From positions 1-64,000 of the forward strand of contig CANQEH010000012.1 of NCBI GenBank assembly GCA_947594835.1: DNA of 64,000 bases, written 5' to 3'. The notes under the pieces were generated by a model. That model saw only the letters and a program-made list of their open reading frames with translations, was not told where the DNA came from and ran no database searches. Position 1 is the stretch's first letter. Each line of letters opens with the position of its first letter. Below, piece after piece: positions 54,359-62,889 of this stretch. The translations under genes were made by a program, and so were the position numbers. The stretch comes from an uncultured Acetatifactor sp. GTDB taxonomy: Bacteria > Bacillota > Clostridia > Lachnospirales > Lachnospiraceae.

Positions 54359-54940
54359 TCAAACTTTCCCAGACATCGCTGCTGCCGCCGCAAGCTTTTC
54401 ATTCAGCTTCGGGTAGACCCGCTGCCGGAACCATTCCTCCCTGGTCTTTTCCAGCGCCTCCTGAACCGGCAACCACAAGACCCCGCTGTTTTCCTCCGGG
54501 CAAAAGATCAGCTCCTGCTCTTCCGGGGCCTGAAACAGGTATGTCACGTTTAAGTGCAGATGGGAGGGCACATAGCTCCCCCGCTTTTCGTGGCCGTCCA
54601 CCGTCAGAACCTCCAGGGAAAAGATCTCCTCCGTGACCGGCGCAACCTGCAGGATGCCGCTCTCCTCCCGCACCTCCCGAAGCGCCACGGCGAGCAGATC
54701 CCGCTCCCCGTCCGCGTGGCCGCCCATCCAGGACCAGGAATGATACAGATTGTGATAGACCATCAACACCTTGTCCCACCCGGGATTTACCACCCAGGCG
54801 GAGGCCGTCATGTGCGCCAGGGCGTCCTCCCTGGAAAACACATGGGGCCTCTCCCGCAGGCACCGCAGGATCAGCTCCTTGTCTGCCGCCTCCTGCTGGT
54901 TATAGGGTTTATAACCCTCAATTTGTCCGATCAGATCCAC
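54359..54940 (-). CDS. NUDIX hydrolase
   Basis: A 193-residue pyrophosphohydrolase-like protein. The NUDIX box is GGHADGERDLLAVALREVREESGI, close to GX5EX7REUXEEXGU. It opens with a segment MTASAWVVNPGWDKVLMVYHNLYHSWSWMGG typical of the family. The start is GTG at 54940 after GGGAGG with a seven-base gap; the open frame reaches 55525 only as a shadow of cbiA. Own promoter at 55023-55051. Ends just before the NYN gene start. Substrate unknown. Confidence 0.88.
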   Translation of the reverse strand: MDLIGQIEGYKPYNQQEAADKELILRCLRERPHVFSREDALAHMTASAWVVNPGWDKVLMVYHNLYHSWSWMGGHADGERDLLAVALREVREESGILQVAPVTEEIFSLEVLTVDGHEKRGSYVPSHLHLNVTYLFQAPEEQELIFCPEENSGVLWLPVQEALEKTREEWFRQRVYPKLNEKLAAAAAMSGKV

Positions 54941-55022
54941 AAAGATACCTCCCGCCGCTTCTCCTGGCCCCCGGCCGTTTCCCGCTTTGACGGAAACGCA
55001 GCCTGTCCATATGATTATCATT

Positions 55023-55051
55023 ATTATATGCCAAATCCTCCCTGTCCACAA
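55023..55051 (-). promoter_or_regulatory. Promoter of the NUDIX-NYN-rarA unit
   Basis: Minus-strand TTGTGG (55046-55051), 17 bases and a perfect TATAAT (55023-55028). Start near 55016 gives a leader of about 76 bases. Confidence 0.65.
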
Positions 55052-55060
55052 GCATTTTCC

Positions 55061-55086
55061 AAAAAACCGCCCCTGGGGGACGGCGG
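55061..55086 (-). terminator. Terminator of the cobalamin operon
   Basis: Minus strand CCGCC and GGCGG form a five-pair stem with GC-rich loop, followed by T6; it lies eight bases after the cbiA stop. Confidence 0.65.
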
Positions 55087-55094
55087 CGCATCCC

Positions 55095-56465
55095 TCATCC
55101 CTTTTTGCGCAGGCCAAAGCGCATCGCCTTCTCCACAAAAAGCCGGGCAAAGGAAGGGTTGGAGGGATAGTACAGGTGGGGAAATCCCAGAAAGCGGTTC
55201 TCGTCTGCCACCACGCAGGGGCAGCTCTTTCCCGTCCCCGGCTTGCGGGCCGTGCAATCCGTCCCGTTTTCCGGGCTGTCATAATAGTGGAACTCATGGC
55301 CCTTGATGCGCTGGCCGGGCGGCAGAAAGGAAGGCGCTTTTTCTTCCAGCTCCACATACCCAAAGCGCACCAGCTTCCCCGTATCCCGGCACACCCCCGG
55401 CAGCACGCCTGCCATCGGGAAGCGCCTGCCCTCCCTGTCTTCGATGGCCTGGTGCAGATACAGAAAGCCCCCGCACTCCGCCACCATGGGCATCTTTTTT
55501 TCTGCGGCGCAGCGGATGGCCGCAAGCATCTCCCGGTTGTTCCCCAGCGTCTCCCCGTACAGCTCCGGGTAACCGCCGCCCAGCAAAACGGCGTCCGCGT
55601 CCTCCGGCAGGGCCTTGTCAGACAGCGGGGAAAAATAGGAAAGCCTGGCCCCCATCTCCTCCAGCAGGCGCAGGTTGTCCCGGTAATAAAAGCAAAAGGC
55701 CGCGTCCCTGGCCACGGCGATCACAGGCCGCTCCCCCTGCCTTTGGGGAACAGGCGGGAAAGGGACGGGCGAAAGGGGGGCGGCCTCCTCCATGATCTTT
55801 AAGATCTTCTCCAGGGAGACGCTCTCCTGGAACTGCCCTGCCACCGCCTCCAGCCGTTTTCTTAAGCCCTGCAGTTCCCCGGGCAGCACAAGCCCCAGGT
55901 GCCTGCTCTCCAGGCAGGCCCCCGGATGCTCGGGAAAACATCCCACCACCGGCACCCCCAGCTCCTCGATCAGGGGGGAGAGGCGCTCCGCATAGGCGGG
56001 GGAGATCCGGTTGAGCAGCACCCCCTTGATCAGGTGTGCCTTGTCGTAGGCCAGAAAGCCCGCCACCAGCGGCACCAGGGAACGGCCCATGCCCTTTGCG
56101 TCCACCGCCAGCAGGATCGGCGTCTGGGTGACCTGGGCCAGATGGTAGGAGGAGCCCTCCGGGCGGATTCCCGAAAGGCCGTCAAACAGCCCCATGACGC
56201 CCTCAAACACCGCCAGATCCCCCTCCTTTACATCCCGCAGAAAAAGCGCCCGGGTCTGCTCCTCCCCGGTGAAAAAAGTGTCCAGATTTTTCCCGGGAAT
56301 CCCCAGCGCCTTCTCGTGGAACATGGGGTCGATATAGTCCGGCCCGCATTTGACGGACACCACCTGCCGTCCCGCCTTAAGCAGGGCAAGGAGCAGCCCG
56401 CAGGTCAATATGGTCTTGCCGCTGCCGCTCTTTGGCGCGGCGATCATCACCCGTCCGATCTTCAT
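55095..56465 (-). CDS. cbiA: Cobyrinate a,c-diamide synthase
   Basis: Amidates the a and c carboxylates of cobyrinate using glutamine and ATP. The 456-residue enzyme has the N-terminal ATP-binding part AAPKSGSGKTILTCGLL and VSVKCGPDYIDPMFH and EGVMGLFDG, and a C-terminal type 1 glutamine amidotransferase with MVAECGGFLYL (nucleophile Cys) and KGHEFHYYDS (His). ATG at 56465 follows GGGGGTG. Last gene of the cobalamin operon, 57 bases after the CbiJET gene. Confidence 0.95.
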   Translation of the reverse strand: MKIGRVMIAAPKSGSGKTILTCGLLLALLKAGRQVVSVKCGPDYIDPMFHEKALGIPGKNLDTFFTGEEQTRALFLRDVKEGDLAVFEGVMGLFDGLSGIRPEGSSYHLAQVTQTPILLAVDAKGMGRSLVPLVAGFLAYDKAHLIKGVLLNRISPAYAERLSPLIEELGVPVVGCFPEHPGACLESRHLGLVLPGELQGLRKRLEAVAGQFQESVSLEKILKIMEEAAPLSPVPFPPVPQRQGERPVIAVARDAAFCFYYRDNLRLLEEMGARLSYFSPLSDKALPEDADAVLLGGGYPELYGETLGNNREMLAAIRCAAEKKMPMVAECGGFLYLHQAIEDREGRRFPMAGVLPGVCRDTGKLVRFGYVELEEKAPSFLPPGQRIKGHEFHYYDSPENGTDCTARKPGTGKSCPCVVADENRFLGFPHLYYPSNPSFARLFVEKAMRFGLRKKG

Positions 56466-56522
56466 ATTTACACCCCCAGCGTGCTTCAGCACGCATACCA
56501 ATCAAAATTTGAAAGTTTACTT

Positions 56523-58574
56523 TCAAACTTTCTCCTGTCCCGCCGCCGAGGGCGGCTCAAAGGTAAAAGAGCAGAGCCACACCGGGTTTTGGGCCTGGAA
56601 GAGATGATATCCGCCCAGAGGGTTTGCCCGGCTGACCTGGATCTGCACCAGTTCCAGATCCCGCATGGGATAACGGCTGCCAAGCTCCTGCAGCCTGGAG
56701 AGTGTCTCCAGGGTCACGGCGCTGGCCACCACCCGCATCCTGGGATTTTTCTCATACAGCGCCTGGCAGATTTCAAAAAATCTCCCCCCGCTGCCCCCGA
56801 GAAAGGCGTGGGTCGGCGCCGGCAGCCCGGCAAAGCTCTCCGGCGCCTCCCCCTCCCGGATCAACAGGTTGTCCAGGGCGAACGCCTCCTTGTTCCTGCC
56901 AAGCAGCGCGACGGCCCCCTTGTCCCTCTCCAGGGCATACACCTGTATGCGTCCCGGCAGCCCGGCGATCTCCACCGCCACCGAGCCCGTCCCGCTGCCG
57001 ATGTCGTAGACCACCGCGTCCTCCGCAAGACGCAGCTTGCAGACCGCCACCTCCCGCACTTCCTCCTTGGTCATGGGCGTCCTGTCCCGGAGAAAGTCCC
57101 GGTCGGGCCTGCCGTGGGACAGCCGCCTTTTCTGCCAGGCCGGATTCCTGACCAGACAGGTGTACAGGCCCGGCTCCGCCGCCGAGAGGCAGTCCTGGGG
57201 CGTCAGCTTTTGTACCTGCTGTCCGGGATAGGAGAGCTGGTACCCCGCATACACCAGGCAGTCCGTCATGCCGGCCTGCAAAAGCCCCTCCCCCAGCCTG
57301 GCCAGATCCTCCGGGCCGGACAGAAGGAGAAAGGCTTTCTCTGTCTCCTTCAGCCGGTGGATCAGGTTTTCCCACTCCCTGCCGTGAAGGCTGTACACCG
57401 GCACATCCTGATAGCTTTCCCCCAGGCAGGCGGCCAGATAGGACACCGAGGAGACGCCGGGCAGGATTCGCACTTCTCCCTGCAGGGCCCCCTGACCGAT
57501 CTGGTCTGCCAGCGCCCGGTACAGAGCGGCGCAGCCGCTGTAAAAACCGCTGTCCCCGGAAAAGAGGATCACCACCTTTGCCTCCTGCCGATACAGGGCC
57601 GTCTGCTTCTCCTTTAAGTAAGGCAGGATCTGCTCCGCCCGGTAATAGGGCTTTTTTTCCACCCTGGGGCAGTGCCCTTCCAGAAGCCTTGGCGCCCCCA
57701 GCAGCAAATCCGCCTCCGCCACAGCCTCCTTTACTTCTTCCGTCATGGTATCCCTGCTGCCCATCCCGGCCCCCGCCAACAGAATCTGAAAGGCGCAGGG
57801 CCTCTTTAAGCTCCTTCCCAGGATCTCTTCCAGCTTGCCGCAGACGGCTGCGAAGGTCTCCCCCGGCTCCTCCCCGGCCCCTCCGATGGCAAACACCGGG
57901 ATGTCCGCTTCCTGGGCCGCCTCCAGCTTCTCCTCATACCCGCCCTCCCTGCCGCTGATTTTTGTCACCAGGACGCGGATGCGGTACTGGCGCAGCATGG
58001 CCAGGTTCATCTCCTTCGTGAAGGGGCCCTGGAGCGCCAGAATCTGTTTCCCCCGGACGCCCTGCTCCGCGCACAGCCGCAGGCTCTCCACCCCCGGCAG
58101 CACCCGGACATACAGCCTTTCCCTCACCTGGCCGGAGGCGCAGAAGCAGGCCAGCTCCTTGCTGCCGGTGGTCAGGAGAATGTTCCCCGTCGTCCCCTCC
58201 AGAGCCCGGGCGCAGTCCCCGGCCGTCTCAAAACAGGTAATCCGCCCGCCCGCCTCTGCCGCAGAGCTCTCCCGCTTTAAGCGCAGATAAGAAATCCCGG
58301 CGGCCTCCGCGGCCCGCCTGATGTTTTCCGTCGCTGCCCGGGCATAGGGGTGGGTGGCGTCCACCACCGCGGCAAAGTCCCCCTCTTTCAGAAGCTCCGC
58401 CATTTCCTCCCACGTCATCCTGCCCCGGCGCACATTTACCAGAGGGTGCCCCTTTAAGACCACCTCCCCGTACTCCGTGGCCACGCACAGCGTGTGTGCG
58501 GCCCCTGCCCGGGCCAGACATTCAGAGAGCTCCCGTCCCTCCGTGGTTCCCGCAAAGATCAGTATTTCCTTCAA
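56523..58574 (-). CDS. cbiET: CbiJ-CbiE-CbiT triple fusion
   Basis: A 683-residue chain covering three anaerobic cobalamin steps. Residues about 1-255 are a cobalt-precorrin-6A reductase (ILIFAGTTEGRELSECLAR, DATHPYARAATENI, GKQILALQGPF). About 260-470 are the CbiE precorrin-7 C5-methyltransferase (ILLAGAGMGSRDTMT, LFSGDSGFYSGC and PGVSSVSYLAACLG). About 490-683 are CbiT (TKEEVREVAVCKLRL, VVYDIGSGTGSVAVEIA, FLGGSGG), which methylates C15 and decarboxylates. Overlaps cbiH by 53 bases. CbiET fusions are common; the added CbiJ is less so. Confidence 0.93.
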   Translation of the reverse strand: MKEILIFAGTTEGRELSECLARAGAAHTLCVATEYGEVVLKGHPLVNVRRGRMTWEEMAELLKEGDFAAVVDATHPYARAATENIRRAAEAAGISYLRLKRESSAAEAGGRITCFETAGDCARALEGTTGNILLTTGSKELACFCASGQVRERLYVRVLPGVESLRLCAEQGVRGKQILALQGPFTKEMNLAMLRQYRIRVLVTKISGREGGYEEKLEAAQEADIPVFAIGGAGEEPGETFAAVCGKLEEILGRSLKRPCAFQILLAGAGMGSRDTMTEEVKEAVAEADLLLGAPRLLEGHCPRVEKKPYYRAEQILPYLKEKQTALYRQEAKVVILFSGDSGFYSGCAALYRALADQIGQGALQGEVRILPGVSSVSYLAACLGESYQDVPVYSLHGREWENLIHRLKETEKAFLLLSGPEDLARLGEGLLQAGMTDCLVYAGYQLSYPGQQVQKLTPQDCLSAAEPGLYTCLVRNPAWQKRRLSHGRPDRDFLRDRTPMTKEEVREVAVCKLRLAEDAVVYDIGSGTGSVAVEIAGLPGRIQVYALERDKGAVALLGRNKEAFALDNLLIREGEAPESFAGLPAPTHAFLGGSGGRFFEICQALYEKNPRMRVVASAVTLETLSRLQELGSRYPMRDLELVQIQVSRANPLGGYHLFQAQNPVWLCSFTFEPPSAAGQEKV

Positions 58575-59301
58575 GCTGATACCCCCGTTTTGTGATCAGT
58601 TTCCCTTCTGCCAGGAAAGAATCCCTGTTTCCGATATACACCGTGGTAAACATATTGGCCTGCGCCTCTTTCAGCTCCCGCAGGGTACAGGTGACGGCCC
58701 GTTCGCCCTCCCTGCCGATGTTCTCCACATAGCCGCAGGGCCGCTCCTCCTCCAGATACTGAAGAAGGATGTCGCAGGCCCTGGCCAGATGGCCCTTCCG
58801 CTTATGGCTGGCCGGGTTGTAGAGGACGATGACGAAATCCCCCTCTGCGGCAGCCTTAAGCCGCCTCTCGATGGTTTCCCAGGGCGTCAGAAGGTCGCTT
58901 AAGCTGACGGTGCAAAAGTCGTGGTTTAAGGGCGCTCCCAGCACTGCCGCGCCGCTGGAAGCCGCCGTGACGCCGGGCACCACCGAGAGGGAGACGTCTC
59001 TGTATTCCCTTCCCATCTCGTACATCAGGGAGGCCAGGCCGTAAATGCCGGGGTCGCCGCTGCACACCAGCGCCACCCGCTTTCCCGCCTGTGCCCGGGC
59101 AAAGCACATCCTGCACCGCTCCCTCTCGCCCCGCATGGGCGTATCCAGCAGTTCCTTTTCCAAAAACCGTTGTTCCAAAAGCCGGATATATCCCGTGTAG
59201 CCCACGATCACATCCGCCCGCTCCAGAGCCTCTTTGGCTTCCAGAGTCATCCCAGCGGGCCTTCCGGGCCCGATGCCCACAATGTCAATCCGCTTCTCCA
59301 A
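58522..59301 (-). CDS. cbiH: Precorrin-3B C17-methyltransferase (ring-contracting)
   Basis: Methylates C17 and drives ring contraction of cobalt-precorrin-3. The 259-residue tetrapyrrole methylase has IVGIGPGRPAGMTLEAKEAL, VGYTGYI, LVCSGDPGIYGLASLM and VVPGVTAASSGAAVLGAPLNHDF, and VLYNPASHKRK. Overlaps cbiG by 17 bases and cbiJET by 53 bases, suggesting tight coupling. Confidence 0.95.
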   Translation of the reverse strand: MEKRIDIVGIGPGRPAGMTLEAKEALERADVIVGYTGYIRLLEQRFLEKELLDTPMRGERERCRMCFARAQAGKRVALVCSGDPGIYGLASLMYEMGREYRDVSLSVVPGVTAASSGAAVLGAPLNHDFCTVSLSDLLTPWETIERRLKAAAEGDFVIVLYNPASHKRKGHLARACDILLQYLEEERPCGYVENIGREGERAVTCTLRELKEAQANMFTTVYIGNRDSFLAEGKLITKRGYQLEGNTDLCGNHGGTGAL

Positions 59302-60370
59302 ACCGCACGCACCACCCTCTCTTTGCCACAGCCAGGGTCATGCCCTCTGCGGCGTATTTTGGCAGAACCAGTTCCCCGCCCCCCGGACAGGCCCGCAGGG
59401 CGGCCCGCTCGCACACATTGTCCACCCCTACCTGCTTTCTCACAAACCCGGAGGAGGAAAAGACGCCCTCCACCTCCATCAGCTGCTCTGCGGTGTAGGT
59501 GAGAAAGGGAATCCCGTGCTTTTGGCAGAGGGCCACAAGCCCCGGCTCCTTAGCTTTGTTCCGGATGGAGGCAACCGCACAGACAAAATCCCCCAGGGAT
59601 TTTCCCTGCCAGATCCCCGCCCGCCTCAAGCCCTCCTGCACAAAGGCCTCCAGCTTTTCTTCCTCCCTGCCCCTGCGGCAGCCAATGCCCAGCACATAGC
59701 GGCGGGGACGCAGCAAAAGGGCCGCGGGAAAGTTCCCCTCCTGCCCGGTGACCACCACGTCCACCCGGCCCCCGGGCGGATAGTCCACCAGACGCACCCC
59801 TTCCGGCAGGGCGCCCTCCCGGCACAGGTGTCCGCTTTCCACGCAGATCGTGATCTCCTCCCCCGCCAGCACCCGGGCGGATACCTCTGCAATGCCCTCC
59901 CTGGGCCAGAGGGACAGATTGTTTTCCCGGGCAAAGAGATCTACCGCAAACCGCCCGCGCACATCCGTGGCCGTGGTGATCACCGCAGCCGCTCCCAGGA
60001 TGCGGGCCGCCTCTTTGGCCAGCCGGTTGGCGCCCCCCATATGGCCGGAGAGCACCGGGATCACATAGGCGCCTGCCTCGTCCAGCACCAACACCGGGCT
60101 GTCCGAAAGCTTGTCCTTCAGGTGTGGGGCCACGGCCCGCACCGCAATGCCGCAGGCCCCAATAAACACCAGGGCGCTTTTCTCCGCCATCCGCTCCCCG
60201 GCCCACTGCGCCACGGGCTGCGTCACAGGGCAGACCGCGTCCGGCAGTCCTTTTTGAAAAGCTGCGCCGCACTTGGCATACAGCGCCGTCTCCTGCCCCT
60301 GCCACCCTTCCGCCAGACGCTTCGAGAGCAGCATCCCCTTCTCCGTAAAACTGATTACGCTGATCTTCAT
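59285..60370 (-). CDS. cbiG: Cobalt-precorrin-5A hydrolase (CbiG)
   Basis: Opens the delta-lactone and releases acetaldehyde in the anaerobic pathway. The 361-residue protein has FIGACGIAVRAVAPHLKDK and LDEAGAYVIPVLSGHMGGAN (N-terminal), and GIGCRRGREEEKLEAFV with the later STPFLVKQ-like VEGVFSSSGFVRKQVGVDNVCERAAL (C-terminal CobE/GbiG domain). ATG at 60370 follows AGGAGGG; the frame opens at 60454. Presence of CbiG marks the oxygen-independent route. Confidence 0.95.
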   Translation of the reverse strand: MKISVISFTEKGMLLSKRLAEGWQGQETALYAKCGAAFQKGLPDAVCPVTQPVAQWAGERMAEKSALVFIGACGIAVRAVAPHLKDKLSDSPVLVLDEAGAYVIPVLSGHMGGANRLAKEAARILGAAAVITTATDVRGRFAVDLFARENNLSLWPREGIAEVSARVLAGEEITICVESGHLCREGALPEGVRLVDYPPGGRVDVVVTGQEGNFPAALLLRPRRYVLGIGCRRGREEEKLEAFVQEGLRRAGIWQGKSLGDFVCAVASIRNKAKEPGLVALCQKHGIPFLTYTAEQLMEVEGVFSSSGFVRKQVGVDNVCERAALRACPGGGELVLPKYAAEGMTLAVAKRGWCVRFGEAD

Positions 60371-60407
60371 GCAGACCCTCCTGTCCAGATCCGGCCCCAA
60401 AGGGCCT

Positions 60408-61169
60408 CTACTTTGGCTTTCCCGGGCGAAACCCCGTGGAAAACCCGGGGTCATACAGCCTGGAACGGTTGTACCGAAAAGGTGCTACCGCCTCCCCCAC
60501 CAGCACCACCGCCGTCTTTGCAATGCCGTTTTGAGCCCCGGTCTCCTCCAGGGTCTCCACCGTGCACAGGCAGATCTTCTCCTCCGGCCAGGTGACCTTA
60601 TAGCAGAGCGCCGCCGGCGTCTGCCCCGGATAGCCCCCGGCCATCAGGCGTCTGCTCAGCTCCCCCAGCCTTCCCGCACTTAGATAGACCGCCATGGAGG
60701 CCCTGTGGGAAGCCAGGCTCTCGATGGACTCCCCCGGCGGCACGCTCGTCCGCCCCTCCATCCGGGTGATAATCAGGGACTGGGACACCTCCGGCAGCGT
60801 GTACTCTATATTCAGGGCCGCCGCTGCGCCGAAGCAGGCGCTGACCCCGGGGCAGCTCTCATAGGGGATACCCCGTCTCTTCAGCGCGTCCATCTGCTCC
60901 CGGACGGCCCCGTAAAGGCTGGGCTCCCCGGTGTGCAGCCGTACCACAGTCTTTTTCTCCTCCTGTGCCCGGCACATCAGCGCCAGCACCTCCTCCAGGG
61001 TCAGGCGGGAGCTGTCATGACACTCGCAGCCCTCCCCGGTATACGAAAGCAGGGCCGGGTTGACCAAAGACCCCGCGTAGATCACCATGTCCGCCTGCTC
61101 CAGCAGCCGCATTCCGCGCACTGTGATCAGGTCGATGGCTCCTGTCCCTGCGCCGACAAAGTAAACCAT
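60408..61169 (-). CDS. cbiF: Cobalt-precorrin-4 C11-methyltransferase
   Basis: A 253-residue SAM-dependent tetrapyrrole methylase: YFVGAGTGAIDLITVRGMRLL, VIYAGSLVNPALLSY, VRLHTGEPSLYGAVREQMDAL and YESCPGVSACFGAAAALNIEYTLPE, the CobM/CbiF signature. Starts within cbiD (43-base overlap) and ends 37 bases before cbiG. Confidence 0.95.
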   Translation of the reverse strand: MVYFVGAGTGAIDLITVRGMRLLEQADMVIYAGSLVNPALLSYTGEGCECHDSSRLTLEEVLALMCRAQEEKKTVVRLHTGEPSLYGAVREQMDALKRRGIPYESCPGVSACFGAAAALNIEYTLPEVSQSLIITRMEGRTSVPPGESIESLASHRASMAVYLSAGRLGELSRRLMAGGYPGQTPAALCYKVTWPEEKICLCTVETLEETGAQNGIAKTAVVLVGEAVAPFRYNRSRLYDPGFSTGFRPGKPK

Positions 61170-62245
61170 TCCGCCGCCTCCTTGCTTTTTGCCAGTTCCC
61201 CGTATCCGTTTGCGTACAGCACGCAGGCAGTCTCCAGCTTCCCCTGCGCCCGCCTGTCCAGATAAAAACAGATGTGTTCCAGACAGTCCTCCATCACTTC
61301 CCGCCGCCTGCCGCTCTCCTCCAGCACGTCCAGCGCTTCCTCTGTGGTAACGCAGTCCAGGATGCGGCGCAGCGCGGCAGGTTCTACCCCCTGGCGGATG
61401 CCAGCGGCGGCCAGAAGCTCCATCCTGCAGTCCCCCTCCCTGGAGTGGGTGTTCAGGATCCCCCCGGATACCTTGACCAGCTTCCCGATGTGTCCCACCA
61501 GCAAAAATTTCTCAAACCCAAGCTCTGCCGCCATATCCACGGCGTCCCCGATAAAATTGCTGCACTTGACGCTTTTGTCCAGATCGTAGCCGTATGTCTG
61601 TCTCACGAATGCCTGGCCGTAGTTGCCGGGAGAGACGATCGCGCAGCGCTCCCCTTCCGCCCGCCGCTGCCTTAGCTCCACCCGCATGGTATCAAGGATC
61701 GCCCGGCTGCTCATGGGCTCCACAATCCCGGTGGTGCCCAGAATGGAGATGCCGCCCCGGATGCCCAGCCGGGGATTGAAGGTGCGCTCCGCCAGACGTT
61801 CCCCCTCCGGCACGAAGATCTCCACCGTCAGGCCCTCCTGACAGTCAAATGCCTCGCACACCTCAAGCACTTCCCGCCGGATCATCTCCCGGGGCACCCG
61901 GTTGATGGCCGGGCTCCCCACCGGCTGATCCAGGCCGGGCCGGGTGACCCTGCCCACGCCCGCCCCGCCTTCGATCTGCACCTTCTGACCCTTGCCGCTG
62001 CCCAGGCAGACCCTGGCGCAGATCAGGGCCCCGGTGGTCACATCCGGGTCGTCCCCGCCGTCTTTTTCCACCCCGCAGCTGACCTCCCCTTCCTCTCTGC
62101 AGATCTGGCGCAGCCTGGCGGTAAAGGCGATTCCCCCGGGGGTCTGGATGGTGATCTCTTTTTTCTCCCTGCCGGAGAGCAGCATATAGGCCGCCGCTTT
62201 GGCCGCAGCCGCAGCGCAGCTTCCGGTGGTAAACCCGTATCGCAT
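61127..62245 (-). CDS. cbiD: Cobalt-precorrin-5B C1-methyltransferase
   Basis: Methylates C1 in the anaerobic pathway. The 372-residue protein begins YGFTTGSCAAAAAKAA, with VTTGALICARV, VGRVTRPGLDQPVGSPAINRVPR and GTTGIVEPMS, all CbiD motifs. ATG at 62245 follows AGAGG; a GTG at 62251 also opens the frame. Two bases separate it from cbiC. Confidence 0.96.
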   Translation of the reverse strand: MRYGFTTGSCAAAAAKAAAYMLLSGREKKEITIQTPGGIAFTARLRQICREEGEVSCGVEKDGGDDPDVTTGALICARVCLGSGKGQKVQIEGGAGVGRVTRPGLDQPVGSPAINRVPREMIRREVLEVCEAFDCQEGLTVEIFVPEGERLAERTFNPRLGIRGGISILGTTGIVEPMSSRAILDTMRVELRQRRAEGERCAIVSPGNYGQAFVRQTYGYDLDKSVKCSNFIGDAVDMAAELGFEKFLLVGHIGKLVKVSGGILNTHSREGDCRMELLAAAGIRQGVEPAALRRILDCVTTEEALDVLEESGRRREVMEDCLEHICFYLDRRAQGKLETACVLYANGYGELAKSKEAAEWFTLSAQGQEPST

Positions 62246-62247
62246 AT

Positions 62248-62889
62248 TCACCTCTCCCCTTCCAGCCCATACAAAAGGGCGTTGCAGATGGCCGCCGCCA
62301 CCGTGCTGCCCCCTTTTCTCCCCCGGTTGATGATATAGGGCACGTCCGTCTGCAGAAACAGCTCCTTTGCCGCCTCCACATTCACAAACCCAACGGGCAC
62401 GCCGATGACAAAGGCTGGACGCAGGATCCCCTGCTCCATCATCTCATACAGCTTGATGAGGGCTGTGGGCGCGTTGCCGATGGCAAAGATCACCGGGCCC
62501 TTTAACCCTGCCGCCAGCTCCATGCTGGCCGCCGCCCGGGTCGTCCCCCTTTCCGCGGCCAGCCGGGCCGTCTGCTCCAGGGCCATGAAGCAGTGGACCT
62601 CCCCGCCGTATGCCGCCAGGGCCCTTGAGCGGATCCCCGCAAGGGCCATGTTGGTGTCCGTGACGATGTGCGCCCCCCGGGACAAAAGCCCCCGGGCGGT
62701 CTCCACCGCATGGTCAGAGTAACAGAGGGTCTGGGCATAGTCGAAATCCGCCGTGGTATGGATCACCCGCTTGGTGACCGCAGCCTGGCTTTCGGGGAGA
62801 CGGACGCCCCGCCGGGCAAGCTCCTGGGAAATGATCTCGAAGCTCTTCTTTTCAATTTCCTGTGGCTTACAATACACAATCTCTCTCAT
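62248..62889 (-). CDS. cbiC: Cobalt-precorrin-8 methylmutase
   Basis: Moves the C11 methyl to C12. The 213-residue protein shows KRVIHTTADFDYAQTLCYSDHAVETA, with the catalytic His, VTDTNMALAGI, FAIGNAPTALIKLYEM and VGVPVGFVNVEAAKE. Overlaps cobD by four bases and precedes cbiD. Confidence 0.96.
   Translation of the reverse strand: MREIVYCKPQEIEKKSFEIISQELARRGVRLPESQAAVTKRVIHTTADFDYAQTLCYSDHAVETARGLLSRGAHIVTDTNMALAGIRSRALAAYGGEVHCFMALEQTARLAAERGTTRAAASMELAAGLKGPVIFAIGNAPTALIKLYEMMEQGILRPAFVIGVPVGFVNVEAAKELFLQTDVPYIINRGRKGGSTVAAAICNALLYGLEGER

Noticed and set aside
54941-55525. Long N-terminal extension of the NUDIX gene
   Set aside because: It is a shadow of cbiA and crosses the cbiA terminator and a promoter; GTG at 54940 has a good ribosome binding site.
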